The notes under the pieces were generated by a model. The model was not told the origin of the DNA, searched no databases, and saw nothing but the letters and a program-made list of their open reading frames with translations. Below are positions 43,039 through 57,031 of a stretch of 64,000 bases of DNA, piece by piece. The stretch is taken from the NCBI GenBank assembly GCA_029204225.1, contig CM055102.1, forward strand, positions 41,999,229-42,063,228, given 5' to 3'. How positions within the stretch are numbered: position 1 is the stretch's first letter; each line of letters opens with the position of its first letter. The position numbers and the translations under genes are program-made. This stretch comes from Diphasiastrum complanatum. Its lineage: Eukaryota; Streptophyta; Lycopodiopsida; Lycopodiales; Lycopodiaceae.

Positions 43039-43155
43039 GTCTATTAGGTATTATGCTTCTTGGTTTCCAAGGGGAGGCTCGAACCTGGGACCCAAGAAAC
43101 TTTGGATGCCAAGCTAACCAGTTGAGCCAACCCCGTTGGGTCTATTAGGTATTAT
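43039..43155 (-). mobile_element. 85-bp tRNA-like retroposon (SINE head or tRNA retrocopy) with 16-bp target duplication
   Basis: GTCTATTAGGTATTAT occurs at 43039-43054 and exactly again at 43140-43155. Between them, on the minus strand, lie GGGGTTGGCTCAACTGG (A-box form TGGCTCAACTGG) and GGTTCGAGCC (B-box form), about 32 bases apart, as in tRNA genes and tRNA-derived SINEs. CCAACGGGG at one end and CCCCTTGG at the other suggest an acceptor-like pairing. There is no obvious A tail and the body is only 85 bp. It could be a short SINE or a tRNA retropseudogene. Confidence 0.7.
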
Positions 43156-43493
43156 AGAAGCAGCCGGGCATAAACCATTCTGCCCCGTAAGGATTTCCAA
43201 AAAAATATGGAAGCACCCGGGCAGAAACCATTCTGCCTCGTAAGGATTTCCAAAAAAATATGGAAGCACCCGGAAGAGCCGAGCCTAAATTTTTTAGGAA
43301 AGCCTTAATAGGCAGGTTTGACTTTGATTGACCAACACAAAATGTGCCACGTGGCAGCTATACGGGATCCGTACGGACTACAACAGACAGGCAAAAAAAA
43401 AAAAAGCAGAATGTGCCTTTGAAAAAAACGCATGCATTTTCTGCCTTTTAATTTATTTGAAAATGGGCATAATATGCAACAAGTATCCATTAC
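43150..43493. repeat. dispersed repeat X, copy 2, with internal 53-bp duplication
   Basis: It starts TATTATAGAAGCAGCCGGGC and ends ATCCATTAC like copy 1 at 24169-24483. The unit GAAGCA(C)CCGGGCA...CCATTCTGCC...GGATTTCCAAAAAAATAT repeats at 43157, 43210 and partly 43263, a 53-bp period that copy 1 does not show. GCCACGTGGCAG is shared with copy 1. Confidence 0.7.
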
Positions 43494-43807
43494 ATAATGT
43501 AAATTGGGAGTTGCATTCAGTCCAATGGAGCCTCTCATCTAAGGAGCACCCTTTGTTTGGCCCCGGGGCATCCTCATCTTTTAAAAAAAAAAAGTTGGCT
43601 GCCCTGGCGCCACGTGTCTGGGCTGTCAAATTATTATTCCATAAGCATATCTTTGGGATTTATTGAGGGAGATATATAGGCAAACATGCCTAATACCTTG
43701 CATGTGTGCGTTCTCGAGTGTGGAAGTGCTCTACGTGGCTCCCGCTGCCCATCGGTCCATCTAGGCTGCCTGATGCCAAGTTTCCACTGTGCACCCATCT
43801 AGGCTGC

Positions 43808-44719
43808 TGTTGTAAAGCTGACTCGGGTGCACCCAGCGTGCCCTCTAAGACTCAAAGAGGTGACACTCTCTAAGGTCCCAGAGCAAGTTCGAACGTCAAG
43901 GACTGAGTCTCCGACCTGTGGTGAGCCAGTCGAAGTAGTCACAAGTCATGAGCTAGCTCTGGAGCTCGAGTCATGGCCTAGTCAGGAAAGCAAGTTAATT
44001 CGGCCGCCGGGACGGCTCCCGGGACCCATGTCCGGGAGCTAGATTGATTCTGCCAGGCTTAATCAGCAAAATAAAAACTAAGTCCTAAAAAGCGTGCTTT
44101 ACCAGAAAGCATTATGTTTCAAACCAGAGGGGGTGCGCCGAATCACAGCAGAACTATAGGGGGAGTCCGGCAGACAGAAACTTGGGCAACTCAAACAGCG
44201 CCAGGAATCCAGTCGCCAGGTCTCAGCTCCCTCTACCAACACGAGCCAGGCACAATGCCCAGCACGTGTTGGTGGCCCAGAGACCGGTCAGTCTATGTAT
44301 GAATGTAACCTCTTCCAAATCTAATAAAGTTGATCCTTGGGAATGATTACCATTTCGGTTTCGCCTCCGGGACTGGTCCAAGTGGAAGGACCCTTACTAC
44401 AACCTTTTTGTGTCGCTGGCGCCTAAGGGTCCCTGTCATCGACATGGGGCTTGCCGCTATGCCAATCGGTCAGTTTGGCGACGACTATGCCTTGGGTTTC
44501 ATGTGTGGCTTGTCTTTGCCTTTGGTTACCTTTTGGGGACGGATTCTGAGTTGGCTTTCGGGTTGGTTGGGATTCCAGTTTTCTTAAGTCTTAATGGTTA
44601 AGCTTGTTACGTTTCTAAGTTGGCTTTTACGTAAGTGCATGATGGATGAATGTTAGACTTAAGCGCGTGTTGGAGAAAACCGCTCAAGTCCTAGCGCCCT
44701 TTGAGGCGCCGGCGCAACA
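43808..44719 (+). repeat. 5' LTR, 912 bp
   Basis: TGTTG...CAACA ends. It matches 47971-48882 closely over its whole length. It is preceded by target site GCTGC. Confidence 0.92.
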
Positions 44720-44721
44720 TG

Positions 44722-44733
44722 TGGTATCAGAGC
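44722..44733 (+). promoter_or_regulatory. primer binding site, tRNA-iMet type
   Basis: TGGTATCAGAGC two bases after the LTR end (spacer TG). Confidence 0.9.
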
Positions 44734-44809
44734 CGACTAGCCGGTCAACTACGCAAGTCTCACAGGGATGGCCACGTTTTGGGATTTGTCAGAACAACCG
44801 TTGCGCAAG

Positions 44810-45197
44810 GTGCTGCCCATAGTGTAAGCACGGGTGCGCCCACGGTCGGGGTGGTCGGTAGAACGGGGGACTTGATGAGTCAAAGTGCTGCCCTCGAGGT
44901 GTAAGCGCGGTCAGTTTCCGCGGTTCGGGCCTGGCGCCGTCTGCACGTAGGACAGATGAGGCAATGTGCTGCCATTAGGTTGGTGAAAGCACGGTTTGTG
45001 CCTTGTGGGGTGCGGGGTGACATATTCGAACTGCATGGGTTAATCATTGATACAGAGATGCTGCTCGAATTTGGGTGTAAAGCACGGGTGGTTAGTTGCC
45101 GGTGCGGGATAGCTGCCGATCGTTTAGCTATAAGGGCTATCGACCAAAAAGTGGTGGGGCGTGACTGAGGCAATGTGCTGCTTAATGGTGAAAGCAC
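44810..45197 (+). repeat. five GTGCT...AGCAC hairpin repeats in the leader
   Basis: Stems GTGCT/AGCAC enclosing 12-17 bases occur at 44810-44831, 44885-44908 (AGCGC variant), 44966-44992, 45059-45084 (TGCT/AGCA) and 45175-45197. Loops share GCC near the start and GGTG or GTGTAA near the end, and CGG usually follows the stem. The array is between PBS and gag, where RNA packaging or dimerisation signals lie in retroelements. The role is inference. Confidence 0.75.
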
Positions 45198-45627
45198 GGA
45201 TGGTTGGATGGATGTTTCCCCGTGGGCTAATTATGTGATAGATTTGTGTGGGCGCGGCTAGGCAAAGGTCCTACGTCCGGTCTCAGGGGGGTTTGTGGCT
45301 TGAGAGGGATCCTCTGTGTTTGCCTGGTTGGTATGTTCCGTTTGTTGTGTGCTTGCTTGGACACAAATGACCTGGTTCCTACTTGGCTCTCAAGTGATGT
45401 GGGCGTGCTAAGTTTGAGGAGGAGATATTTTCATTGAAGCTGATTTAATAAAGAAGAAAAGAGAGCTGTGGGGCCCGGCCGACAGAAGGGAGAGTTTCAA
45501 ATATAAAAAGGATTGAGGCGATAATCTGTTGGAAGTACACCTCTGACTATAATGGAGGACCATCTTGAAGAGTTACGAGCATTGACGGACGGACGAAGAA
45601 GAGCTGGCTCGAGAATACAGCTCTCGC

Positions 45628-46482
45628 ATGCATCGAGATGGCACCAGGTCCAAGTCAAGAAAGAAAGAGCGTATGCACTCCACAGTGGTGCCTCTCCAAG
45701 AAGAGATGGGTGGCCCTTCTGAACCTACACCAAGAGATGAACCCTTGCCAGAGGTGCAACAGGACCTCTTTGAAGTGAAGATGTGGCGATACTTATCAAG
45801 CGCAATGACGGCTATGCTTAGCGAGGTGAAGAAGGACAGAGAAACAGAAAGGAAAGAATGGCAAACATCCTTGCAAACCATGAACTTTACTCAATCTAAC
45901 CTTGCTAGAGAAATGAGAGACGGGCTAACACAGCTCGAAGCCAGGTTTGAAGAGTTGGAAGCAACTAGGGGGAATGCAGTGGCGGCTCCTCCGATACCAA
46001 GAGAACCACGAGCGCGAAACACGGAAGGCCCAAGGAAGGCTGCCAAAGTGAAAGCACCACCTACTTTCAAAGGAGAGCGTGACATTCGAGTTGTGGAAGA
46101 TTGGTTGTTTCACATGGACCATTACTTCCGTCTGATGAACACTCTTGAGGAAGAAAGAACTGACTTGGCATTAGCATATTTTGAGGGCTACACTACAAAC
46201 TGGTACCGGATGGCAGGAATGCATTTTCAGACATGGGACGCATTCAAAGCCTCGTTACGAGAGGAGTTCATACCGAAGGATTCACACATGAGATTGAGGA
46301 CAGAATTATCGGGGCTCAAACAGAAAAGGTCATTGCGAGAGTACCTCAATAAATTCAGACAGAGTGTATGGGTTATTGAAGATATGTCCGAGGCGGACAA
46401 TACTCATTACCTATTGTCTGGAATGCAATCTTGGACCCAGCGTGCGATAGACAGCTACATTTTCAACTATTCGAGCGGTTGA
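45628..46482 (+). pseudogene. gag, N-terminal and core part
   Basis: A 284-codon frame. The start is charged (MHRDGTRSKSRKKERMHS). A coiled-coil-like part follows (RETERKEWQTSLQTMNFTQS). The retrotransposon gag core is VKAPPTFKGERDIRVVEDWL then FHMDHYFRLMN, WYRMAG, LREEFIPKDSHMRLRTELSG and SLREYLNKFR. The frame ends at 46480-46482, but the neighbouring frame directly continues TIRAVEMVCDYESTLAPAAP. One single-base shift near 46465 therefore separates it from the next piece. Confidence 0.85.
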
Positions 46483-46483
46483 A

Positions 46484-47602
46484 ATGGTTTGTGATTATGA
46501 GAGCACATTGGCACCAGCTGCTCCCGCAACCTCAACAAGAGTATTTAGTGGATCCAGACCGAGTCCGAGCTTCTTTTCAAGGGGGAACTCAACTCCAAAT
46601 GGCAACCAAGCCTCGAGTAGCGTGAACAAATTCCCAACAAAAACAGGGTTTGGCAACCAAGGCAACAATGGAAGGAACATGTTCCAGAGAAGAAACAATG
46701 TTGGACCTTCAGTTAGTCACAGCAACAGCTCACCAACAGTGGGCAGTTCCATTTGTTGCTTCAACTGTCATCAGCAAGGTCACTCTTGGAGGTCATGCCC
46801 CAAACCATTGAATAAGCAAATCATGGCTACCATTGAAGGATTTGATAGGATGGAGAGAGAGGCATTTGATCAAGAAGATGGGGAACAGGATGACGAAGAG
46901 GACCCAGAAACGGATTTGACGGAGTCTGACCTGAATGCCTTACAACAGATAGGGGCACTTGCGGCGTATCGTGAACATCTTATGGCGACTCCTGCGAGAG
47001 GATCCAAGTTATTGTACCTGAAAGGCTGTATTCAAGGCAGGATTATTTACTTCATGGTAGACCTGGGGGCGTCACATAACTACTTGTCAGAAAAACTGAC
47101 AGGGGAATTGGACATCCAATGTGAAAAAAATGTGACTCCTATTTGTGTGGAGACCGCAAAAGGTACAATGACCACTTGTAGATTGGCAACCAACTTACCA
47201 ATCTCTCTGGGAGCCTGGAAGATTCGACTAACATTCACAATCTTGAAGATGGATGCCTTCTACGCTATTTTGGGATTAAGCTGGTTTAACGAACATGTGG
47301 TGGCCTTCTTGGCAAAAGGGGTTAACCTTGTGTTATTATATAATGGCAGGAGACCTTGTGTCGTCAGAGCTGTGCCGGGGGACCAACTAGAAAAGAACGA
47401 CACAAATGAACCTGAGCCAACCATTCCTCCCAATCTCATTCACTTCTTTAACGAAGGACAGCCAACAGTGACAAACCAGCTGACGCGAGGTCAAATGGAG
47501 CCAACATTGCCTGCAGTTTCTACATCAGAGGTGAATCTAAGTGCCAATGTAGAGCTCAAGGAGCTCAACCTGGACGACCAAACGGAATATCTAGAGTCTT
47601 AG
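46484..47602 (+). CDS. gag zinc knuckle and protease-like domain
   Basis: A 372-codon frame. A Ser/Asn/Gly-rich linker leads to the CCHC knuckle CFNCHQQGHSWRSCP (about residue 94). An acidic stretch (DEEDPETDLTESDL) and then a retropepsin-like domain follow: GRIIYFMVDLGASHNYLSEK, later FYAILGLSWFNEH, which is the usual D-G-A and LGxxWL pair. The active-site triplet reads DLG in place of DSG or DTG, so cleavage may be weakened or lost. The frame ends in an acidic tail and stop at 47600-47602, with no RT after it. Confidence 0.85.
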   Translation: MVCDYESTLAPAAPATSTRVFSGSRPSPSFFSRGNSTPNGNQASSSVNKFPTKTGFGNQGNNGRNMFQRRNNVGPSVSHSNSSPTVGSSICCFNCHQQGHSWRSCPKPLNKQIMATIEGFDRMEREAFDQEDGEQDDEEDPETDLTESDLNALQQIGALAAYREHLMATPARGSKLLYLKGCIQGRIIYFMVDLGASHNYLSEKLTGELDIQCEKNVTPICVETAKGTMTTCRLATNLPISLGAWKIRLTFTILKMDAFYAILGLSWFNEHVVAFLAKGVNLVLLYNGRRPCVVRAVPGDQLEKNDTNEPEPTIPPNLIHFFNEGQPTVTNQLTRGQMEPTLPAVSTSEVNLSANVELKELNLDDQTEYLES

Positions 47603-47970
47603 GGGACTCATTCAGACGTGCGACGAAAACGACATATCTGAGGCTTAAGGGAGCCGTAAGTACCTTTTTTCTTTCATGTTAATAAAGTAAGCCGCATTTC
47701 CCATCGAGGAGTGAGCTTCAGTCTAATGTCTAAGTGTAGTAGCTTTACACAAGTTTTACGTAAGTGAACTAGATCCACACTTTTCCTGTGTTGGGTGCAA
47801 AACACAATATCATTACTTCTCTTTACAATTGGTTTCCTTTGGCCGGTGAATCAAGCCCGTGCCCTTGTATATGTGACTAAAGTCTGGCCGGTGAATTAAG
47901 CCCGTGCCATGAGTCTTAGGTTCTAGTTTGGCCCTGATGAGGACATCAGCTTTCTCAAACGAGGGGAGGA

Positions 47971-48882
47971 TGTTGTAAAGCTGACTCGGGTGCACCCAGC
48001 GTGCCCTGTAAGACTCAAAGGGGTGACACTCCCTAAGGTCCTAGAGCAAGTTAGAACGTCAAGGACTGAGCCTCCGACCTGTGGTGAGCCAGTCAAGTAG
48101 TCACAAGTCACGAGCTAGCTCTGGAGCTCTAGTCATGGCCTAGTTAGGAAAGCAAGTTGATTCGGCCGCCGGGACGGCTCCCGGGGACCCATGTCCGGGA
48201 GCCAGACTGATTCTGCCAGGCTTGCCAGGCTTAATCAGCGAAATAAAAACTAAGTCCTAAAAAGCGTGCTTTACCAGAAAGCACTATGTTGAGGGGGTGC
48301 GCCGAATCACAGCAGAATTATAGGGGGAGTCCGGCAGACAGAAACTTGGGCAGCTCAACCAGCGCTAGGAATCCAGTCGCCAGGTCTCAACTCCCTCTAC
48401 CAGCACGAGCCAGGCACAATGCCCAGCACGTGTTGGTGGCCCGAGACCGGTCAGTCTATGTATGAATGTAACCTCTTCCAAATCTAATAAAGTTGATCCT
48501 TGGGGATGATTACCATTTCAGTTTCGCCTCCGGGACTGGTCCAAGTGGAAGGACCCTTATTACAACCTTTTTGCGTCGCTGGCGCCTAAGGGTCCCTGTC
48601 ATCGACATGGGGCTTGCCGCTATGCCAATCGGTCAGTTTGGCGACCACTATGCCTTGGGTTTCATGTGTGGCTTGTCTTTGCCTTTGGTTACCTTTTGGG
48701 GACGGATTCTGAGTTGGCTTTCGGGTTGGTTGGGATTCCAATTTTCTTAAGTCTTAATGGTTAAGCTTGTTACGTTTCTGAGTTGGCTTTTACGTAAGTG
48801 CATGATGGATGAATGTTAGACTTAAGCGCGTGTTGGGAAAAACTGCTCAAGTCCCAGCGCCCTTTGAGGCGCCGGCGCAACA
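47971..48882 (+). repeat. 3' LTR, 912 bp
   Basis: It follows the purine tract GAGGGGAGGA and ends GGCGCAACA. Target copy GCTGC follows at 48883-48887. Confidence 0.92.
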
Positions 48883-48887
48883 GCTGC

Positions 48888-51969
<3,082 letters not shown>

Positions 51970-52200
51970 AAAAATGTAAGGTGCCTTGGTGCAATTCATC
52001 CTTCGAAAATTTACATGTGATTCTTTGGCATGTAGCTTATCCTGTCTAATTAAGATTTCCTAATACGGTTGCTTCACAAATTTCTCTACTGTTTTATTGT
52101 AGATGAGAATATTATCTAAAAACATGACTACAAATCTCCTCATACATGGATGAAATAAATTGTCCATCATTTGTTGAAATCATGTACTTTTAGTACATAC
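51970..52200 (-). pseudogene. Ty3/gypsy reverse transcriptase fragment
   Basis: The minus strand, with one or two frame changes, reads FQQMMDNLFHPCMRRFVVMF, then LDNILIYNKTVEKFVKQ, then LIRQDKLHAKESHVNF. This is the catalytic-centre region of gypsy RT, where FLDD is changed to FLDN. It is the only gypsy RT centre I can read in the window. The flanks are not extendable. Confidence 0.82.
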
Positions 52201-52229
52201 GCACTTATTCATGTATCCAATGTAAGCTA

Positions 52230-52703
52230 TGTTGGGCCCATAAGGAATTATTAGCCTTAAGAATAAAGATGGTTTATGATTTAGACCCCTCAAAGTGCTT
52301 AAATAAAGATAATAGGCCAAGAAGGGCTCAAGTACACTTACTAAGGCTTAAAAAGGGCTATCCTTCAAAATAGTTATGTATATTTAAGTTAGAAGCTTAT
52401 TTTATAAATAGGCAAGACACACCATTTTAGAGATCTTTTGGCTCATTGCAAATTAAGAAAACTTGGAGCTCCATCTCCTCTTCTTCCTTTGTGAATGTGA
52501 GCCTTGGGATACACCTTGCTACGTCTCATGTGCCCAAACAACATGAATTCATGCTTGTAATGTTTTATCTACTCACTTGTAATGTGACTTCATGGAGATC
52601 CGATGTGTCTTATACTTCTTGTGGTTATGCTATCATGGATGTGTTTTTCTCTTGCTTGTAGCTTTAATTCCATTGCTATTGCTATTTGCTTGTGTTTGCC
52701 ACA
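52230..52703 (+). repeat. LTR of a plus-strand retrotransposon
   Basis: It starts TGTTGGGCCC and ends TTTGCCACA. It contains a strong TATA box (TATAAATA at 52403-52410) and is followed nine bases later by TGGTATTAGAGCC, a PBS with one change. No second LTR was found in the window. Confidence 0.55.
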
Positions 52704-52712
52704 TGAAATTTA

Positions 52713-52725
52713 TGGTATTAGAGCC
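52713..52725 (+). promoter_or_regulatory. primer binding site, one mismatch
   Basis: TGGTATTAGAGCC, the tRNA-iMet type with T for C at position seven. Confidence 0.6.
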
Positions 52726-53678
52726 TAAGATCCATTAATCATTTTGTTCAACATGATTCTCATCTCATTTGAGAATTTTATTGTTTTTTGAGCTTTCTTT
52801 TTGCTAGTATTTTACTTTTAAAATTTTCAAGCCTATTTGTGTAATTCTTTGGACAACTCTATTTTATCTTCAATTTCATATATATTTACAAAACCTTTTA
52901 GAGCTCTGTCTTAGCTTTCATTTGTAGCAGTTTTCAAGCCATCTGGGTAACAGAAACAAACGTTATTGTAATTTTTTCCAAAGTTGTCAAAATAGGTGAA
53001 TATGATTTTTTTTTCATATTTGTTTGAATTTTTTAGATCTAGTTTGAGTGATTTTTTTTGTTTGTTACATAGAGTTTTTAGAGCATTGTATTATCGCTAA
53101 TTTGATCTACATGATAGGTCACTTGGACTAATATCAGAAACGTTATGGCAATTCTTGTTTTCTAGTTTAATTTCTACTAATTTTCTTTCTTCAAAATATT
53201 TGGACATGTTATGCTATAAATTTGACCTAAAAAATCATAAATAATTACCAATCATTGACTCGATTATATAGTTGATAGAGCTTGTTCTTAGCTTTTTGAA
53301 GACATTGAATTATTGTGGTCTGGATCAATATAAAAAAAGTTATAATCAAATAAGTGAAGCTGGGTGCCAAATTTATGAAAAAAAAAAAAGAATTGCATTT
53401 CCTGTGTGAAAGAGAAGCATTTTAACTTCTCAATTTTGAAGTTCAATTCTACAACTGATTAAAAATAAAAAAGAGAATTCTCACACATGCAAACATTGTG
53501 CTTATGCCCACATATGCAAATAGTTTCAAAAATACGATTGAATTTCTCACATTAATTTCCCCCCTCCCCAATCATCGCACTACTCTCTTTTATCCTCATA
53601 CTATTTCTCCTTTACTCTTTCCTCCTACACTCCTCCTCATGCTCCCTTACCTTAATTATCACCGCCCCCCTTTGGCAC

Positions 53679-53822
<144 letters not shown>

Positions 53823-54643
53823 ATGGTGCATAGGTGGTCTTTACTCTTTCAGACATTTCTTATCATTTATATAAAAAAAATTACGAGCATTTGATCCAAC
53901 AACAAGTTGCCACTAAAAAGAATTTGCTCACATTTTTTTAACAGTTTTTTACGGTTCCAAGAATTTTATACAAGCATTTCAATATTCCAAAATAATAATC
54001 TTTAAGAGATTTTACACACAATTTTAACTTTCTTCACAATATTTATTTGTTTTATGGGCAAATATTTCATAGAACTCAAACTTTATGAAATCCAATCTAT
54101 AATTTTTCTTTAATGCCTCCTTTTTAAGTTATATTTTGATTTCTTAATAGACTTTGAACCTCTATAACTTTTTAAATTGAGCTCGAATTTTAATGTTGTG
54201 AAAAACAAAAATCATCAATTTGATGTTATCTATATACAATGCAATAAATTTTACTTAAGTATTCATTATCATTAATATAAATAAGTAAATAAAATTACAA
54301 TATTTGAATTTAAATTGTAAACAATCAAGGTCTTTTTTTATTCTTACATGATTTCTCTATTTGACCTTGGATTTTGATGTTGTAAATAGAAAAGTTGTTC
54401 TATAAGGTGATCTACAAGTTGAGCACATTTATTATATTTAACAACTAAAAAGATTCATAGATGAGTTTCAACCAAATCTCTACAATCCACACCTTTTATG
54501 TATATCAACAGATTCATTCTTCAAAGACTCAGAATTTTGGAAAAGTGAGAAAGAATATTTAAGTAGCTCAGCGAATCCCATTATGCATGAACTCAACTTG
54601 GTGAACCCATAACCCTCATGCCAAATCTGATCTTTTTTTAATC

Positions 54644-54930
54644 CACAAAATGGATTTTGATTCTAATTTTGAACAAAGATTTGATAGTCAATCTATATAT
54701 GAGAATTAATCATATTGTCACTATGGAGATAAATATGAGGAACACAGTGATAATGAATTAGATCAATATCAGCTAGAAGACTCATATAGAGCACATTTCG
54801 AAGGTTATGTAAGCCATTCTGATCAATAGAAAAATCATGAATTGTACTAGTCTACTAGTCAAGCTAACACAAGCGGTGCTTTTTATAGCGATAATAGTGA
54901 TGATGAGCCAGATTCACAGTAATCAAAATA
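54644..54930 (+). pseudogene. gag-like acidic start of a retrotransposon, with stops
   Basis: The frame reads MDFDSNFEQRFDSQSIYEN, a stop, then YGDKYEEHSDNELDQYQLED, SYRAHFEGYVSHSDQ, a stop, and GAFYSDNSDDEPDSQ. It is acidic and Tyr/Ser-rich, 3' of an LTR, PBS and leader on the same strand. I infer a gag start from position; no gag core or knuckle is recognised. Confidence 0.4.
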
Positions 54931-56130
54931 TCTTTGCAACTCATAAGAAAAGCATTCATTGTGGCACATGAATTCTATTTGGCAACATGACCAGTCATCA
55001 CCTTCTATACACCATGTTGATCAGAAATGCAAACTGAGAAACTTTCCTAGAGATCAATGTAATAGTCATAATACCACTTTGGTTCTCCATTACTAGTGTT
55101 TAATGAAAAATCGAGTCCTATTATGATTGAACAATGGTTGAAAAATTATCAGCTCTATTTTCCCATATGTCGACATATAAAGAAAATTGACAATGGTGGT
55201 GGAGTAACTTTGTGGTCCTACTCTTATCTGGTGACAATACTGTTAAGAATCAGACTCAATCTTATGTTTTTATGTAAGCTCAAAATGCAATATTTTATAG
55301 TTAAATTAGATTTACAAATTATCTAATTTATTGTATTTTTAGCAGTGAACAAGACTTGATCCGCTATTTATTTAGTTTTAGTAGTGATTGGGATTTGACC
55401 TGCTATTGACTTATCAGGCACTTGTCCCGTAGTTGGCTACTTGGACTAGCAAGGTAGATACACTGATAGGAAAATCAGCCTATATAGTAGGTTTTTATGG
55501 CTTTTGCTATGCTCAAGGGCATGTCTTGGGTTCATCAGTAGTTATGGCCTATACTAGGCCTAATCAGTTGGTTTAGTTAGACAACACTTGTCGGAGCCCT
55601 TGCAGTTTGGGGCTCTTACTATATGTACAATGTTTCTTTCATGTTATTTAATAATTTTTGTTGCGTCACTTTGAGAGCTATATAGATGCTTGAACTATGG
55701 TGATGGTTGGTGTGATTTGCATGTTACACTAGATCATGCATTATCCTTCAACAATTCACACAAATACTTGATGGAATATGAAGTATTGGCATGTTTAAGA
55801 AATTGCTGGTCATTGTTCCAAAAAAAGATCATTGAAGTCTTTTCATAAGAAATGCTCCAAAGATGGTATTCCATCCAATAGCAGAAGTCCGTAGAGATCG
55901 ACTCCAACTAGACCTTAAGATTATTGTAGTTGCATCTATGCCAATGTCATGTTCATGATGCAATCGACTATTAATTAAGAAGGGAAGCTTTGGAAGGACA
56001 AATGGGAACAAATAGTGAAATTGTTCAATGAAACAAGCCAACAATCTGCAACAACCAAAAGTATGTTGGGAATATGGAGATGGATTGAATCAGTGGAGGC
56101 ACTCAAATACCACTAGTGGATAGGAGCGCT
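54931..56130. other. unassigned repeat-derived DNA
   Basis: No readable domain. At about 56122-56136 the plus strand shows GCGCTGATACCA, the reverse complement of a PBS with one change, followed by TGATGAAATGAG. This suggests the end of a minus-strand LTR element whose LTR lies to the right. Confidence 0.4.
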
Positions 56131-56396
56131 GATACCACTGATGAAATGAGATTATTTGAATTAGATGTTCTGATATCTCTTGAATAAAGTCAATCTCAGA
56201 ATTGAACTTTTTTCAGTTTCCTGTAGTTAGATTTAGTAATTCTAACTATAGTGTTGTGGGCATTGTAATTATTTGGTAAAATGAAATAATTTGATTGTGC
56301 AGAATTAAGTCATAATGACAACAACCTTTGACATATCTGAGATCTACTACGAGCCAAAAGCTTGTAACTTTCATATGTAAAACGAATTAATACTTC

Positions 56397-56640
56397 TGAT
56401 GGCTGATAACATAAGAGTCAATGACATCCATTCTACTACCTTCTTGAGGTGTCGTAGACAACCATGGAAAGTGTAGTTGTTTTGTGGAATTGTAAAGAGG
56501 ATGATGATTGATAATATGAATGAATATGTTTGATAGCTGATAACGTAGGCGTCAATGACATCTGTTCTACTACTTCTTGAGGTGTCATAGATAACCATGG
56601 AAGTGTAGGCGTTATTGCTATGGAAGTATGATGATTGTAT
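56397..56640. repeat. 134-bp tandem duplication
   Basis: TGATGGCTGATAACATAAGA at 56397 and TGATAGCTGATAACGTAGGC at 56531 start two diverged copies that share GTCAATGACATC, TTCTACTAC, CTTCTTGAGGTGTC and ACCATGGAA. Confidence 0.85.
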
Positions 56641-56868
56641 TGTGTTATACGTGCTGGATTATTCTAACTATCGGGAGTGATTCATCTGAATAATTGATCT
56701 TTAATCTACATCCATTTCTTATTCAGTTCTATAGTTTTAATTGTGTTTCTACATAGCCTGCAAAAATACTCAGGAATCGCTCAATAGGTGACTCCGACAT
56801 ATCGGAGCGACTTTGATGACACCGATATATCGGACGACTTCAAAGATGTCGAAGGTTTCTCATAGTGA

Positions 56869-57019
56869 AGAGTTAGATTTTTTCATCAGATGTATGCCAT
56901 TGTGCTCTTGCCTTAGATTTTTCAAGCATACGGTTCTTTGATCAATCTTGTGCAATCACAACACCTCAGTAAGATCTTGTAGGGTGTGTGGTGAAGTTCA
57001 CACGTGCTAAAACTTCACA
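56869..57019 (+). repeat. 5' LTR end of the copia element
   Basis: TTTCTCATAGTGAAGAGTTA to GTGGTGAAGTTCACA matches 62430-62575. It then has CGTGCTAAAACTTCACA before the PBS. Only this tail of the LTR is alike. The DNA upstream of 56869 is unlike the 3' LTR, so the 5' LTR is truncated or replaced. Confidence 0.75.
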
Positions 57020-57031
57020 TGGTATCAGAGC
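57020..57031 (+). promoter_or_regulatory. primer binding site, tRNA-iMet type
   Basis: TGGTATCAGAGC directly after the LTR end CTTCACA. Confidence 0.9.

Larger units (their letters stand above)
43808..48882 (+). mobile_element. non-autonomous Ty3/gypsy-like LTR retrotransposon, gag and protease only, complete
   Basis: LTRs of 912 bp each (43808-44719 and 47971-48882) start TGTTGTAAAG and end GGCGCAACA. GCTGC occurs on both sides (43803-43807 and 48883-48887), a perfect 5-bp target duplication. The PBS is at 44722. The interior holds gag with a CCHC knuckle and a protease-like end, then the purine tract GAGGGGAGGA before the 3' LTR. RT, RNase H and integrase are absent and there is no space for them. 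The LTRs differ at scattered sites, including an added CTTGCCAGG unit in the 3' copy. The element must have moved with enzymes supplied in trans. Confidence 0.9.
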
